This document shows, one piece after another, positions 1 through 11,032 of a stretch of 64,000 nucleotides of DNA (position 1 is the stretch's first letter; every line of letters starts with the position of its first letter). The position numbers were made by a program, and so were the translations under genes. Origin of the DNA: Tetragonia tetragonoides (taxonomy: Eukaryota; Streptophyta; Magnoliopsida; Caryophyllales; Aizoaceae). The notes under the pieces are model-generated. The model made no database searches. It saw only the letters and a program-made list of their open reading frames with translations, and had not been told where the DNA came from. The stretch spans positions 10,230,001 through 10,294,000 of the forward strand of contig CM076146.1 of the NCBI GenBank assembly GCA_038025085.1. The letters run 5' to 3'.

Positions 1-516
1 TGTCAATTAATCAAAAAAGAATTGATGGCTGATATTTTCTTTTTATGCTGATATGGTTGTTTAGGGGTGGGGTGGGGGTCAGATCAAGGTTTGGATCAAT
101 TCAGGGGTGTCTACGAATCCTTCAAGTGCTAAGAGTAGCATGTTTTGTTGTGGTTGTGCTTGTACCAAGTTGGCAGGTTATGCTTGTCAAATTGTTTCTG
201 ATGCTATGATATGCTTCGCAATAGATGCTTGTGTTATTCAGATTAGTATGAAGTAGTGTTGGGATTCTGATCTGTTCGTCATTTACTAGACAATAGACGG
301 TGACAAGGACAAAGAATAGTACCAATGAATTAGATAAAGGTTTCCTTTATTCATATGTTAGTGTTCATTTGCCATATAACTGTGTTGTAGCATCTGTTTA
401 GACAAACAACTCAGAAACTTGATGTTTTTCTCTTTTTACTCCTGCCATTTGTTTCAAGTTATATGCTACTTCTACCTACATTAGACACTTATGATCAATT
501 GTCAATATAGTCTTTA
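1..516. other. No gene recognised
   Basis: AT-rich sequence with only short, non-conserved open frames. I see no domain, RNA gene or clear repeat in it. Confidence 0.5.
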
Positions 517-587
517 AGCCTATTAGCTCAATTGGTAGAGCATTGCGCAATTGTGTAAAGAATGTGGGTTCGAATCCCACATAGGCT
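517..587 (+). pseudogene. tRNA-like sequence, copy 1 (probably not a functional tRNA)
   Basis: A perfect 7-bp acceptor stem (AGCCTAT / ATAGGCT), a D arm (GCTC...GAGC) and a perfect T arm (GTGGG-TTCGAAT-CCCAC) are all visible. The 22 bases between them do not form an anticodon stem, and no U33-anticodon-purine loop can be placed. Two related copies lie at 8580-8652 (+) and 9056-9127 (-). I infer a tRNA-derived dispersed sequence rather than a working tRNA gene. tRNAscan-SE or covariance scoring would decide. Confidence 0.6.
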
Positions 588-680
588 GTATTGTGTTTTT
601 GGTTATCAGATGTGACTGCGAACAAATTAATGTTGTGCCATGGAACACAGAAACACCACAAAAAATGAGAAAGAACCTCA

Positions 681-712
<32 letters not shown>

Positions 713-1137
713 TAATGAGAAAGAGCCCTTATTTGTCATGTCAATACACAGAATCAGAAATGTATATAATGTCAACGAGCTGCCAGGCAGAATTCAAACA
801 AAAATATTTCAAATCCATCTAACCCAACCCAATATAATAAAAACTAACATATTAAATCATCCAATGCAAACTACACTACTGTTGAACAGCAGCAGCATAA
901 GTACTATCATCAACAGCAACATAAGTATTGTCATCAGCAGCAACATCAACTGACAAAAGCTGAAAAGCAGCATCGATATAAAACCTAACAACCTGCAGCT
1001 GCACAAATGAGCACAACAAGACCAATGTTTGAGCTGTATAAAACAAATTATTATACAAATACAAGACATTTTTTTTTAGATAAGAATACAAATACAAGAC
1101 ATAAATAATAACTTACCTAATCTATAAGTGAGGACCT
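588..1137. other. Downstream flank of the FAR1-like gene, with poly(T) run
   Basis: A run of 28 T occupies 682-709, and a CAG/CAA-rich low-complexity stretch lies at about 885-960. On the minus strand, 'gtaagt' just past the stop region near 1110-1118 could be a 3'UTR intron donor. No protein-coding gene is supported. Confidence 0.45.
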
Positions 1138-4112
1138 TCAAGTTGTATCATTATCCTGCAAATTACAAAAGTAGTTATATATTATATATACACATACAAA
1201 AACAAATGTTCCAAAAAAAAAAAAAAACAAATGAAAAATCCTAGAATATATGACAATAATATGACTCTTACCAATGCTTCAGTGGAAGATGAATCCTTGC
1301 TCAACTTGTGACAATTTCGACTATCATGATATGTTAGTTTTCCACATGCTTTGCAAAGTCGTGGTTTTTTCTGTTGTTGTTCCACTGCTAACTCTTTCCC
1401 CCCCTTTGATACGTTTCCCTCTCCCTTTAGTGCTTGATGGTTTTGGTGGATAAATCTTGACTTCTTCTGGGGCACTACAACCAACAAAGGACTCCAGTTC
1501 TTGTAACTTGGTAGTCACTTTTTCATCGTTCCCCTTCATTTGTTTTTTCATCTCAATGCATCCATCTAAAACGCGTTGGAGGTCCTCTATACTCTGTTCA
1601 GAGGAATGTACTATGTCATTGAATTCAGCCCATATGCTAGACAATAGTTGTGTCTTAGTATTCTCCTTTACACACGCCTCCATCAATACACCACCTTTAT
1701 CAAAAATAGGCTTTTGGGTTGCCATTTTAGTCCACCTATTCGCAACAAGTTGTGCAGGTATTTCATTTACACACTCAGCCTTCAAGGCAACAAGTATATG
1801 TTGACACAGGATGCCTTCAAGTTCAAACATTTTACAAGAACATTTAACCTCATGAGTGGAAGGTGTATAAGTAACTTCCCTTCTTGGGTTGTGGTTGAGC
1901 CAATGCTTCCCATTGTCCACAATAATGAACACTGTAGATCCCTTGCCTTCATGCACTCGTGAAACAGTACAGTTCGTACAGGAAGACCACAACTCTTCTT
2001 GAAAAATATAGAAGTTCTTGCGAGTATAAACTTTCATTGCATGCTTCTCCAAATCACTGTCAGTTTTCAATTGGGGGAATAAATATTTGGTAACACGATC
2101 TAACTCTTTCTCATTATCATGCTGTATTTCAATAGCACAATCATATCACATCCAAAACTCAACCAAACTCAATTAGGTGTTAACAAAATTGCCAAACATG
2201 GAATTTTCACTCTCTGATATTGAGGTTGTCCTTAACAAACCAGCCAAATTTACATCCCTAAAATAAGCCGGAATCCACATATCTCTTATACTAAACATAA
2301 GAGTAAACCAATCATTATTCTCTAATCCATAAGTAGAAATAACAGAGGACCAAGTAATTTCAAATTCTTCGGGAGTCTCAGAGCCCCAAACACATGCCTT
2401 CAACATATTATTGAACTCAACATTACTGTTCAAAGAACCACCTACCTTTTCCGACACTTTTCTCATGATATGCCAAACACAAAACCTATGAATAGAAGTA
2501 TTAAAAACCTTTTCAATAGCTTCTTTCATGGCAGGATCTTGGTCAGTGATGATACATACAGGTTTATGACCTCCCATAGCTTTTAAAAATTTATCAAATA
2601 ACCACAAAAAACTTTCAGTTTGTTCATTGGCCAAAAATGCTGCTCCAAAGGTAATAGATTGCCTATGATGATTCAGCCCCGTAAAAGGAGCAAAAATCAT
2701 GGAGTATTTATTGGTACCATATGTGGTGTCAAATGAAATGGCATCACCAAACAGTGCATAGTTTTTTCTACAAATGCCATCCGCCCAAAAGACATGCGTC
2801 AATCTTTTTTCTTTATCTGTTTCATATGCATAATAAAAGGACGGAGACTTTTCTTTCATTCGTTTAAAGGTATCTAAAAACATTTGTGCATCAGAATGCT
2901 TAAGCAACACTTTTATGTCTCGATGGAAATTCTGCAAATCCCTTCTCATGCAGCCAACATTACCTGATCCACCATATTGCATTTTGGCCACACAAAACGC
3001 CTTTGAGGTACCAACATTTGATCGATGACATGAACGCAATACACTTTTAAGTACAGGTTGAACAATTCTTGCAGACTTTAGCATGTGCCTTTTTGAAGGG
3101 GTGGTAAGTGCATGTGAATGACCTTCATGGACTCTCAAAATCTCATATTTACCATGAATAGTCCTCTTAAAAACACAAATTGCTTCACAACCTTCTCTAG
3201 TGAGACTTCTTCTTCTTTTTGTTTTTGGCTTATTTTCACTATTCTCAACCATTTGACCAGACAATTGTAACTCTTCTTTCAGTTCTAATGAATCTGGATC
3301 TTTATCTGTATGCCATCCTTGTTTTGAACAAACCACTTGTTTCCAATGAACAATGCCATTTTTCTTTGTGTCCGATGAAAGTCGCACACTAAAACCAGCA
3401 CAATGTGCATATGCTTTATAAAAATTAATCCCTTCTATCAGTGAATTGAAAATCATACCTGTCTTAGGCCTAATTTCCTCCTCACAATTAGGATACATCT
3501 CACTTGATGATCCACTACTAGATTTCTTTGGTGTATAAACAATCCCATCATTTTGCATCGTATCCACAACTGAAACGTGATAAGATATAAAATTAATCAA
3601 ATTGTTAACTAATATAAAAGGGCAGACCTAATAAAAAGACAAGGAAAAAAAAAACAGAAATAGGAGATCATCATGCTGTAAAGCTCAAATTCCCATCCAT
3701 ACATCTTGTATAACCTCTTGGGTTTAAGTGCTAATATTAAATTTTGATAAAACATATTCATCACAAGGGCATCTATACGTAACCAAACTACCCTTTTAAT
3801 GTTCTAATCTGCTTTAAACTAAAAAGAACTCAATGCATAATTATTATTCAAAACAATATACATGTATGAGAGTAGGTTAACTTAATGAGATATCATACAG
3901 AAGTACAAACTCTAAACTAGTTAATGGTTATACTCCACGTAACAACCGCTCACGGTGACTGAATAGCGTCGAACGGTATTAAAAGCAGATAAAATAGAGC
4001 AGGGACAACAGAGATAGGAGGAGAACATAAAGGGTATAGAAACTATACATGGAGTACAAGGGGGAGCAGCCCCATCAATGATGAGATCATTGAGGTCGTT
4101 CGTGGTTGCCAT
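1138..4112 (-). pseudogene. FAR1-RELATED SEQUENCE (FRS/FHY3) family gene with two nonsense codons and a frameshift
   Basis: FRS proteins are transcription factors domesticated from MULE transposases. Exons on the minus strand: 4112-4049, 3569-1272, 1155-1138, with GT-AG junctions in matching phase (the first intron splits a Phe codon). Order: a short N-terminal exon starting MATTNDLNDL; FAR1 DNA-binding domain (about residues 55-150, FYKAYAHCAGFSVR); MULE transposase domain (SFDTTYGTN and ITDQDPAMKEA keep the acidic residues); SWIM zinc finger (CSCKMFELEGILCQHI); C-terminal zinc knuckle (CKACGKLTYHDSRNC). Lesions: TAA at 2173-2175 and TGA at 2146-2148, both in frame inside the conserved SLVEFWM segment, and a 7-C run at 1398-1404 that breaks the frame (6 would restore the knuckle). 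Intact length would be about 790 residues, normal for the family. The C-run could be a sequencing error; two stops make a real pseudogene likelier. Which FRS subgroup it belongs to I cannot say. Confidence 0.88.
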
Positions 4113-4465
4113 GAGGTATCAACGTCCTACCGAATCTCGACAATCTTAAATACTGATTTGTTTGTTGTTCGTGGTTACGGTTGCCGGCAAAGAACCAGGA
4201 AAGCGAAAAAGGAATCAGTGAGCACTTGCAAGTAGAAGGGAGGAGAAAGAGTTCTGCGTTTGAGCAGAAGAGGCTTTCTTCTCTTTTTTTTTTTTTTTTC
4301 TTTTTTTTCTTTTCTTTTAGTTAGCAGCATCACGTGGGTGTTTTAAGTCACTTAAAACCCCGCTTCAATCTGGGACGTTGAGCGCTAATCACACGGTTGT
4401 CATCCCACCCTCTCATCTCTCACCATAGCCCCTCTCAATGGATACGCTCCCTATATATATATATA
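4113..4465. other. Upstream flank of the FAR1-like gene
   Basis: On the minus strand this is where the promoter and 5'UTR of the FAR1-like gene would lie. It holds a poly-pyrimidine tract (about 4268-4318), and a short (TA)n at 4452-4465 begins the next element. No other gene is seen. Confidence 0.4.
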
Positions 4466-5471
4466 GGATTAGGATCAAATGAGAACTACTATTTTTATGA
4501 GAACCATGAAAGCTGGGACATGCCCGGAATTAATGGAGATGATAGGGATAGACTCGTTATTTCGCTGAATAAATGAAGGGTACTTTCGTAAATATGTGAG
4601 TCAATAAACCCTAGCATATAAATTCAGATTTTTGTCCAAAAGCCTTCATTTCTCCCTCATCTCTTTCTCTCTCTTCACCCCTCTCTCTCTATCTGGTAGT
4701 CCATCTCCGGCGTGCTCCCCGGCGTGCTCTCAGGCGCTGATTTTCTCCGGCGTGCTCTTAGGCGCTGATTTTCTCCGGCGCTCTCTCTCTCTCGCTCTCA
4801 CATTTTCGGTCACTCTCTCTCCTCGCCGCTCACACTCTCTCCTCGTCGTTTACTCTCTCTTCTCGACATTTTAATTGCCACCGATCATATATTACTGCCT
4901 CAGGCCACCAATTCATGCTCGGAGACAAATGGCCTATGATTTTCGATTTTCTTTTGCTGTTTTGACCAATTTCCGGGACGGAGATGTCTGGCGGCAGTTG
5001 AGGCCGCGACTGAAGTGTGAAGTCGCCGGTCGGAGGCGATCTCCTCCGTGGCTAGGGTGCCGACGAATAGCGACCCCGCTGGTGGCCTGAGGTGGCGGGT
5101 GCCAGATGCCTGGTGGTGGGTGGAGGAGAGAGAGTGGGAGGGGAAAAAAGCTATAAACTCAACCATTAATTAATTAAATTATTTTTTGATAAGAATAAAA
5201 ACTATTTAACTTGACCCTATCATAATTGAAAGTTAACCCAATCATGTATTAAAGTTAACCCTATAATAAATAAAAGTTAACCCTATCATGTATAAAAGTT
5301 AACCCCGTCAAATGTATAAGTTAACCCTGTCTTGATAAAAGTTAACCCTGTTTTTTGTATAAAAGTTAACCCTCTCATGTACAAAAGTTAACCCTAACTT
5401 GTATAAAAGTTAACCCGATTATATATATAAGTTAACTAAAGTGAAGATGAGTTCTCATGGTTCTCATGGAA

Positions 5472-5475
<4 letters not shown>
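4466..5475. mobile_element. Element A: non-autonomous DNA element lodged in a (TA)n microsatellite
   Basis: Both ends abut TA repeats. Left end: GGATTAGGATCAAATGAGAA; right end read inward on the minus strand: AGGGTTTCCATGAGAAC. Each end carries ATGAGAAC twice within about 45 bp, in inverted orientation, so I read these as degenerate terminal inverted repeats. There is no transposase. The left half is CT-rich and GC-rich, like a captured 5'UTR or gene fragment; the right half is an array of AAAGTTAACCC units. The target-site duplication cannot be read because the flanks are TA repeats. The superfamily is uncertain. From memory, rice Micron elements also lie in (TA)n tracts. Confidence 0.55.
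5200..5437 (+). repeat. AAAGTTAACCCT short-motif array
   Basis: About ten copies of (A)AAAGTTAACCC(T/C) are separated by 12-20 bp of AT-rich spacer such as ATCATGTAT. The motif differs at two bases from the AAAGTGACCC motif of element B. Confidence 0.75.
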
Positions 5476-5541
<66 letters not shown>

Positions 5542-5555
5542 AGAGAGAGAGAGAG
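5476..5555. repeat. (TA)n then (GA)n microsatellite between elements A and B
   Basis: About 64 bp of pure TA (5476-5539) is followed by GA repeats (5541-5555). It marks the junction of two elements. Confidence 0.95.
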
Positions 5556-6429
5556 TTCATATGAGATGATATCCTACAGTGAGATGGTGAGAAGTCATCA
5601 CCACTGTTCAATCGCGCAGATCTAAGGGTTTAGATTACACCCATGTCATTAATGGCATTTTGCTAATAAGGACAACTTTCTTTTTTTCACCACTTGGTTC
5701 TCACGCTTCTCGGTTTCTCTCTCCTCTCCCCTTGAAGTACCTTCACCAAATCTCGTTTCTTTCCCTTAATCTCTCTCCTTCCCCTGACAGCGCCATTGAT
5801 AACCTTAAAGAAGTTATGACGAGCAACTCATGGCAGCGCAAGTGAAGCTTGTTGGATCGTCGCCAGTGTTATTCAAAGTACGTGGATACCTATTTCAGCC
5901 CATAACGCTCAATCTCCTCGCAAATTTGCAGCTATTTAATCTAGTCTAATGAAATTAGGTAAGATTACCTATCTTAAGGTAGAATTAATTTATCAAATTG
6001 TGTGACAATTTCTTTTTAGGGTTTTGGGTTGAATTACTGTGAAATTTTGAGTTCAATTTCATCTTTTTCCTCCTCAATTTGATTATTATTCTAACCTGCT
6101 GTTTATGTTCGATTTCTAGGTTTTCTTCCTTTTTCTATTGACCTAGTTCATGTTTTTGTTGTATTAGTTGATATCTCTTCTTGTTTTTGGGATTGAAATT
6201 TGGAGCTATTGTTTTGTTCGATTTTAGTCTTTTGTTCATATTCTATTTTGAGCTAAATTAACTCTTGCAGTGATATGAGTGCTATGAACTCTATTATGTA
6301 CATTAGTGTTTGTAATAGTGTCCCCTCTTGTTCATTCCTATTTCTGTTTGATTTTGGTAATAAATTTGGTTGTTCATCTCATTCACTTTTAATTTGTTGA
6401 TATTAATTTTGTTGCTACTGTGTTCTATG

Positions 6430-7400
6430 AGTGACCTTGCTTAGAGTTAGAAGTGACCTCTCTCTCTATTTTAACTGTTAAACATGTCTAGGAGTGACCC
6501 CTTTTGTGGCAAAACCAAGTCCATAGCCTTGCCATAATGCCTAAATATAATGCATGTTCGTGATCTAAATGTACCTTATGAAGGCATTGAAGAGAATGAA
6601 TTTACAACTGCTAATACGTTTAAATGTAAAAATTAGGTTAGCTACTCGAAGTGATCCCTTATACAAAGAACAATGACCCTTTATACATCGAAAAGTGACC
6701 CTTTGTGATTGTTTTCTTCATTTATTTGCTGTGCGAATTCATACTCGTGATATTGTTACCCATAACTGATATTTGTGTATTAGATTCAGAAAGTGACCCT
6801 ATTAGCTCAATGGAAAAGTAGAAAAACTAGGAAAGTTGGGAGTAGAAGAACTGGGAAAAGGACCTTGTTGTTTGGATCTATGAATGATCTCCTTTAGCTT
6901 AGCCAATGTTTCTGAGTGTCTCAAATTGTACTCTGGTAAGGAGGTAACTCCATTACTGAAGATATGTATCTAAGTGATTAGGAATTGCTAGGTGGTTGTA
7001 TTTAATGACCTATTTAGCTAATGAAGGAGCTCAAATTGATTAGAGAAAAGTTGTTGGGTTGTTATTTGATGAAATTATGAGTTCGTTCGACCAACCTTTT
7101 TACTAATTTTGATGCACTACTTCTATATATTAATGCTAGATAGACCATCCCTTCTTATTGCTCACGGACTAGTAGTTCAGTTAGTGTATGCATAAAGTGA
7201 CCCTACAAAGTGTTTACAAGTGACCCATCCTCATTTTTAAATTGACCCCGTCCTTAATCTTTTTTGCTGTTTATCCTTAATTTTTAATTTGTTGATATTG
7301 GCATTGTTTTTCACTATTTTACAAGTGACCTTACACTGTCTGATAAGTGATCCCTCCCCTTTTTCTTTTTTTTTTTTTGTGACCCCTCAATTTTAATGCA
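6430..7400 (+). repeat. AAAGTGACCC motif cluster 1
   Basis: At least a dozen copies of (A)AAGTGA(C/T)CC(C/T) occur at irregular spacing, nearly all on the plus strand, e.g. near 6485, 6693, 6791, 7195, 7218, 7325 and 7378. Near 6797-6813 one copy runs straight into CCTATTAGCTCAATGG, a fragment of the tRNA-like module. Confidence 0.75.
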
Positions 7401-8579
7401 CATTATTCATAACTCCATAGTGCCGATGGTTAAATTCTTGGTGTTGTCCATAAGCTTTTCAAATAGCTTTTTGATCACCTATATATTATAGCTTGAATGT
7501 TAGCTTTTAAGTGTTTTTGTCTGATTATGAAAGGATGGATTTGTAATATCTTGCAAATGGACGTATTTTTCATCGTGAGAGTTTGTACGCTGTACTAGGT
7601 GCCTAGGTGTAACAAAGAGCATAGATTTTGTGTTGGTTTACAGAAGAAAGTCATGTTCTTCATGATGCTATGTTGGATCAAGATTGGAAGTGTTCTGATC
7701 ATCCACATATCAGGTAATTCTTACACCCAGTTCAACAAAATTTAGCCTTTCATAATCTGCAATGTAAAACTAGCAACTTACGACCATTATTAATATAAAT
7801 AGTGACATGGTTTGTAGATTATGAATACTGTTTGATACCCACGAATTTTTAAATATGTAGAGCTTATTCTACCCTTGAGTGATTATGTGTCTTGACCTTG
7901 GTGAATATAAAAGGAGGAAGTGCAGGGATGAATATTGATGTTGAGTTCTGTCATTGTTGCTCATGCTGATTTCAGCTGAAAATGTAGGGTAATTACAATG
8001 TCTTAGAAGATCCATTTTTCCTGTCATCCAATGTTATAGGTGTTTACATTTCTGCTTTAGATCCTCTACATGTTCCTTCCCCGATTCTAGTACCTCTGCT
8101 ACTATTGGGGCTATAAGTCATGAAGTTATGGTTCCTGATGGGCATCGACAATTAATTATGTGGATCAATGTCATTATTGATGCTCAGTTCTGAACTTGTT
8201 GTTGTTATGTGCGGGTGTTATATATTGATATAGAGTGTTGTATATACAAGAGGTCAATACTGCTTATACAGAGGGTCACTATTGCTTATACAGAGGGTCC
8301 CTATTATGTGTGTATGGGTCACTATAAAGAAACCTAAAAATAGGTAACAAGTCACCTCTGTAGTGCATACATTGACAGTTGATTGTTGTTCCCCATTTTA
8401 TCTTCTGTAGTGTTCCATTGATTGTTTTTATTTCAGACAGTGCATAATGGCCTATGATGCACACTGTCATTTATTTTTTGATAACTAAAAATGACCCCTT
8501 GTATAACCAAAAGTGACCCATTCATAAAAACTAAGTGACCAAAGCTATATCACTTGGTTTATCGTGATTAATTCTTTAA

Positions 8580-8652
8580 AGGCTATTAGCTTAAATGGTA
8601 GAGCATGGTGCATTTACATGACACGTGTGTAGGTTCGAATACTACATAGGCT
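8580..8652 (+). pseudogene. tRNA-like sequence, copy 2, inside element B
   Basis: Acceptor-like AGGCTAT / ATAGGCT ends, a decayed D arm (GCTT...GAGC) and a box-B-like GGTTCGAAT are present. The T stem has a mismatch and there is no convincing anticodon arm. It is similar along its length to the copies at 517-587 and 9056-9127. Confidence 0.55.
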
Positions 8653-9055
8653 GTTTAGCTTAAAAAACAAAAAGAAGTGAGCATGTTTATGTCAAGCAAA
8701 GAGTGATCCCTTTTAATTAAAAGTGACCCTTACCTGGCTACAAAGTGATCTCCACAAGTGTAGCTATTATTTCAAAGCTGCTTCTTGTTAGAGTATTAGA
8801 AGAATGGCATTTGCAAGTTGATTTTCAAACATCTGTAGCTATTAGTTCTACTGCATATATCATACACACTATTGTTGCTTTTAATCTACAATAACTAAAA
8901 GTGACTCCTTGTACAATCAAAAGTGACCTCTCATACAATCAATAGTGACCCATTAAAAAACACAGACTGACTTGTAACAACTTAAATATACCATAAGCTA
9001 AACAAAAAGTGACCCAAATAATAGCTAAGAGTCACCCTCAAACATATAACCTCAT

Positions 9056-9127
9056 AGCCTATGTAGGAGTTGAACCTACATCCTCCTGCGCAATTGCATG
9101 GTGCTCTACCAACTGAGCTAATAGGCT
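9056..9127 (-). pseudogene. tRNA-like sequence, copy 3, inside element B (best preserved)
   Basis: On the minus strand: a 7-bp acceptor stem AGCCTAT / ATAGGCT, D arm GCTC-AGTTGGTA-GAGC, and T arm GTAGG-TTCAACT-CCTAC, all well paired. The anticodon region (CCATG-CAATTGC-GCAGG) lacks U33 and pairs only at its two outer positions, so no codon can be assigned. An unusual degraded tRNA, or a tRNA-mimic module of the host element. Confidence 0.6.
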
Positions 9128-10566
9128 ACATTATACCTAATGCTACTTACATTAACAAATTTAATAAAAGGTATACAATGTTTCAAACTCATCATGTACG
9201 GAGGGCCGGAGGTCACCATACATAGATCATATAGTAAAAGAGGTAAAAATTATCTTGCAGATCCCTCATAAGAAAACATAAGAGTAACAGCAAAAGTGAC
9301 CCTAAATTCTCATACAAATGACCCTAAATTGTGTTATAGTCATTCCAAATTATGTCCAGTTAAAGTAATCATTACAGAATCAAATGTTTGTTTACAATGT
9401 CCTTACCCAAATTTTGAAGTTGCCACCACTTATCCGAAGAGCAAGTTGTGTCAATTCCTTTTTCCCTCTGTATCATAAAAAGAAGGGTGAATTATCACCA
9501 TACTATTTTGACGACGATACTGCTAATTTTCATCCATCCTTTACCATAGCTGGGTATTACTCTGTGAATGCCAGTATGCACACATGCATAATTCCCTCAA
9601 ATTACTGGCTATATCGATGCACAAACAGAGGAAAGACATGACCAAGGGCATCCCGATGCTTACAAAATTTACACACACTGTTATCTAAGTCGCATACGAC
9701 ATTGTAAAGGCGTCCAAGAAAAGCAGTGTATAGAAGACACACATGAGCAAAAGAAAGCAATGTCAAGCTATCAATTGACTTCAATATGCAATTTCAGACT
9801 TGCCTCAAATATCATAAGTAAAAAGTGATCCCCTGCATTTGATTACGTTACCCATTCCATAACATAAAGTGACCCTTAATTTTGGCCACTTAGTAACAAC
9901 AAAATCAACAAAACTACTGTTAAACATTGGCAGAAATTAAGACTTCAATCTCTTCCAGTATTACACCCAAATTGCAGTATATTTCTCATACTCGTTTGGT
10001 CAGGGGCTTTTTATCATATCTAGTTCTTGGTAGGGGCCTTCTACAACCTACTATAAATCACATGAATTACACTAAATCTTGGAATCCTTAAAGTGACCAT
10101 TGATTTCTTATAATAAACAGATTGATACATAACAAAATCCATCATCACATCATCAAATCTCTAGTCCATTGGCATTTCATTGTAAACACCAAATGCCATG
10201 GCCAAAACCATCAGCACCACTTCACCATACCCAATCCCTACCTCATAAATCAGAAATTCAATGGAAAAAAAAAAACACACCCAACTCCTACCTCAAAATC
10301 AGAAATTCAATGAAAAAAAAAAAACACAACAATCCAATTATTTCTCAATTGAAGTTCATCGAAGCAAACCCTAAATGAGCAATTTCTTCACCAACTGATC
10401 ACACCAACAATTGATGTGGAGAACTAAAATTCAAAATCAAGCACATACAATTAAGAAGCAAAAAGTAAAATAAAAACCTTTGGTAATTTCATGCTCTGAA
10501 GCTTGAAAACTCGTTCACTGAACCACGAGCTCTAACCTTATGGCGTTTAATTGAAAATCATAAAAA

Positions 10567-10684
10567 TTGAAACATTGAACAAAAGGGCGAAATGGAGGAA
10601 TCCAGAAATTTGATGGAGAGAGAGAGAAAACCATGGAAATTGAAACATTGAACAAAAGGGCGAAAGGGAGGAATCCAAAAATTT

Positions 10685-10734
<50 letters not shown>
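10567..10734 (+). repeat. About 66-bp duplication plus (GA)n
   Basis: The segment containing ACATTGAACAAAAGGGCGAA and ending at TTTGATGGAGAGAG appears twice, at about 10567-10625 and 10634-10690. The second copy runs into a long GA microsatellite (10689-10734). Confidence 0.8.
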
Positions 10735-10735
<1 letters not shown>

Positions 10736-10956
10736 GTATGAGAATTTCTTATTGAGCAGTTACAGAGCGCGAGATAGAGTGAGAGGAGGAGAGAGAGAAA
10801 ATGATATATGCGCTTGGAACTTGACCCAGCCAGATAAAAAAATTACGGGTGATTCATTAAACGCATGGGATTAATCTGAGCCGTCGGATCCGCACGATTG
10901 AACGCTCAAGATCCCTTCTCCCCTTCTAACTAAAGCATGCCTTCTCACCAGATCCC

Positions 10957-10959
<3 letters not shown>

Positions 10960-11031
<72 letters not shown>
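10960..11031. repeat. (TA)n microsatellite
   Basis: Pure TA repeat of about 70 bp at the right border of element B. Confidence 0.97.

Positions 11032-11032
<1 letters not shown>

Larger units (their letters stand above)
8270..10095. repeat. AAAGTGACCC motif cluster 2
   Basis: More than a dozen further copies, e.g. near 8493, 8512, 8715, 8900, 8920, 8942, 9007, 9293, 9865 and 10090. A short run of the reverse complement GGGTCACTAT lies at 8272-8320. Spacing is irregular, which argues against a classical tandem satellite. Confidence 0.7.
5541..10958. mobile_element. Element B: 5.4-kb non-coding element with subterminal inverted repeats, flanked by (TA)n
   Basis: The left part (5590-5645) and the reverse complement of the right part (about 10845-10950) share GGTGAGAAG, then GTTCAATCG(C/T)GC(A/G)GATC, then AGATTA(C/A)(A/T)CCCATG, in the same order. 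Both ends abut (TA)n tracts. The interior has no long reading frame but about 30 copies of AAAGTGACCC (6430-7400 and 8270-10095) and tRNA-like modules. I infer a large non-autonomous TIR (possibly MULE-like) element. At 5830-5880 the frame MAAQVKLVGSSPVLFKV faintly recalls a tau glutathione S-transferase N-terminus and might be a captured fragment; this is weak. Confidence 0.55.

Noticed and set aside
2071..2200. An intron that would remove the two stop codons of the FAR1-like gene
   Set aside because: A GT...CAG pair exists, but the removed segment encodes conserved FRS residues (SLVEFWM and the following helix), so these are nonsense mutations in an exon.
4632..5166. Short frames in the CT-rich half of element A
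   Set aside because: Low-complexity CT/GC composition, no domain, and they overlap on both strands.
517..9127. The AGCCTAT...ATAGGCT sequences as functional tRNA genes
   Set aside because: D and T arms are good, but none of the three has a pairable anticodon stem with U33, so no amino acid can be assigned.
5200..10095. Telomere-like or satellite array for the TTAACCC/GTGACCC motifs
   Set aside because: The motif is not directly tandem; spacers are variable and the copies are bounded by element ends.
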